From the NCBI GenBank assembly GCA_902569405.1, contig CACFTX010000002.1, positions 88,803 through 152,802 on the forward strand: a stretch of 64,000 bases of DNA, written 5' to 3'. Of this stretch, positions 62,828 to 64,000 are shown piece by piece. The stretch's first letter is position 1. Every line of letters starts with the position of its first letter. This stretch comes from an uncultured Pelagibacteraceae bacterium. Lineage in GTDB: Bacteria; Pseudomonadota; Alphaproteobacteria; Pelagibacterales; Pelagibacteraceae. Position numbers and translations under genes: made by a program. The notes beneath the pieces were generated by a model that worked only from the letters and a program-made list of their open reading frames with translations, made no database searches and was not told the origin of the DNA.

Positions 62828-64000
62828 ATGAAAAAGATTTTATCATTAATCGCAGGAATCTGTATGTTGTTCAACACAGCTCAAGCTGATGAACTTAGCA
62901 TTGAAAAACAATTAGTAGGAATTGTTGGTGCTGTATCTGGAACAGTTAAAACTGAAACAAGAACACTTAAAGCTGGTGATAAAATTTATCTAAATGAAAC
63001 TATTTACGCTGGCAATGGCTCAGGAACACAGCTATTATTATTAGATCAATCAACATTTACTATTGGCGCAGATTCAGAAGTTTTAATGGATACTTTTATA
63101 TATGATCCAGCAACTAACGATGGAAAAATAGTAGCTACAGTTAAAGAGGGAAGTTTAAAAGTTATTTCAGGTCTTATAAGCAAAAAAAATCCTGAAAGTT
63201 TAACAGTTAAAGTTCCAGAAGGAACTCTAGGTTCAAGAGGTACAGAATTTCAAACTATTGTTTCTAAGAATAGAAAAAAAACAGATACTTTATTAATAGG
63301 ACCTGGAAAAAATAATACACTAGGTTTAAGACCGGGTGCGGTGCTAGTTGGTAATAAGTTTGGAAATACAATGCTAAACAATCCTTATACTTTTGCAAGC
63401 ATGACATCTGGTAAGAAGCCAGGAAAAGCAAAACAAATTACGCAAGGCCAGTTAAAGAAATTTAAAAAAAGAATGAAAGCACTTAGAGTTGCAAAAGCTG
63501 ATGGTGCTACAAAAGAAGAAAAAAAAGCAATTAGAAAAAAAATTAGAAAAGAACTTAAAGAAGCGGGTTTAGATAAAGAAGAAATAAAAACTTTAATTAA
63601 AGAAAATATCAAAATAGATAAAGAGAAGAGAATTGTTTTATTAAAAGAAAGAGGAGAGGACGTTTCAGATCTAGAAATAGCTGATGAAAGTATACTTGAA
63701 GAAGGGGCTGAACCAGAAGGAATGGAAAATGAGCCAGAAATTGCTGAACCAGAAACTCCTGAAATTGAAGAACCAAAAGTAGTAGAACCAAAAGTAGTAG
63801 AACCAAAAGTAGTAGAACCAAAAGAACCTAAAAAAGAAAAAGCAGATAAAAAGAAAAAGAAAAAGAAAAAAGTAAATAAAAAGAAAAATAAAAAGAAAAA
63901 AGGCAAAAAAGCTAAAAACAAAAAAAAGAAAAAGAAAAAAGCTAAAGCTAAAAACAAAAAAGACAAAAAGAAAAAAGCTACTAAGAAAAAATCTAAAAAG
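62828..64000 (+). CDS. Secreted FecR-domain protein with lysine-rich tail (3' end beyond window)
   Basis: Open from the ATG at 62828 to the last base (391 residues so far); absent from the ORF track because no stop is reached. Signal peptide MKKILSLIAGICMLFNTAQA, then a FecR domain (about residues 30-150: LVGIVGAVSGTVKTETRTLKAGDKIY, GNGSGTQLLLLDQSTFTIGADSEVLMDTF, VTVKVPEGTLGSRGTEFQT). A basic helical region, a threefold KVVEP repeat (about residues 317-331) and a very long lysine-rich tail follow. Stand-alone secreted FecR proteins are often paired with TPR or barrel proteins, as here. Function unknown; the tail suggests binding to polyanions or to the cell wall. Confidence 0.75.
   Translation, partial: MKKILSLIAGICMLFNTAQADELSIEKQLVGIVGAVSGTVKTETRTLKAGDKIYLNETIYAGNGSGTQLLLLDQSTFTIGADSEVLMDTFIYDPATNDGKIVATVKEGSLKVISGLISKKNPESLTVKVPEGTLGSRGTEFQTIVSKNRKKTDTLLIGPGKNNTLGLRPGAVLVGNKFGNTMLNNPYTFASMTSGKKPGKAKQITQGQLKKFKKRMKALRVAKADGATKEEKKAIRKKIRKELKEAGLDKEEIKTLIKENIKIDKEKRIVLLKERGEDVSDLEIADESILEEGAEPEGMENEPEIAEPETPEIEEPKVVEPKVVEPKVVEPKEPKKEKADKKKKKKKKVNKKKNKKKKGKKAKNKKKKKKKAKAKNKKDKKKKATKKKSKK

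Noticed and set aside
63385-63966. Minus-strand ORF of 193 residues rich in Phe and Ser
   Set aside because: It is the antisense shadow of the lysine-rich FecR tail; AAG/AAA runs read as CTT/TTT on the other strand.

Overview
The window looks like a chromosomal segment of a streamlined, very AT-rich marine alphaproteobacterium of the SAR11 (Pelagibacterales) type. The basis is strong A/T codon bias, spacers of a few bases or overlapping ATGA junctions, a two-piece (circularly permuted) alphaproteobacterial tmRNA, ThyX in place of ThyA, and the hflKC-DUF2065-degP and ilvBNC-leuA arrangements. This is inference from sequence; no database search was possible.

Layout. 1-6.5 kb: tail of a division/cell-wall cluster (murB end, ddl, ftsQ, a strikingly shortened ftsA, lpxC, bamD, ligA); no ftsZ lies between ftsA and lpxC. 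6.5-13.6 kb: housekeeping genes on both strands (M24 aminopeptidase, uvrD, AsmA-like, fumC, MazG-like). 13.6-14.7 kb: a micro-islet with two small envelope-protein genes, bounded by 28-bp direct repeats, the right one being the 3' end of a minus-strand tmRNA gene. 14.7-21.8 kb: thyX, GNAT, mrp, hflK-hflC-DUF2065-degP, miaA. 22-27 kb: branched-chain amino acid genes ilvB-ilvN-ilvC-leuA. 27-32.5 kb: elongasome mreB-mreC-mreD-mrdA-rodA. 32.6-62.7 kb: a type IV pilus super-locus in several blocks: pilT, four minor pilins, pilY1, pilD; then a PP2C phosphatase, a sulfatase-like membrane protein, an unusual autotransporter, a regulator and an MFS permease; then pilMN (fused)-pilO-pilP-pilQ-pilB-pilC, an RsbW/RsbV pair, two pilin genes and a TPR/beta-barrel protein. 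62.8-64 kb: a FecR-domain protein with a lysine-rich tail, cut by the window end.

Together the pilus genes supply both motors (PilB, PilT), the platform (PilC), alignment complex (PilM-N, O, P), secretin (PilQ, apparently a lipoprotein), peptidase (PilD), major-type pilins, minor pilins and a PilY1 tip adhesin: a near-complete twitching/DNA-uptake machine. GAF-PP2C, HATPase and STAS genes nearby suggest a partner-switching control circuit. The most unusual items are the mini-FtsA, the tmRNA-bounded islet, an array of eight 11-bp motifs upstream of pilMN, the PilM-PilN fusion with an extra N-terminal domain, and an autotransporter whose barrel is followed by a coiled coil and a membrane helix.
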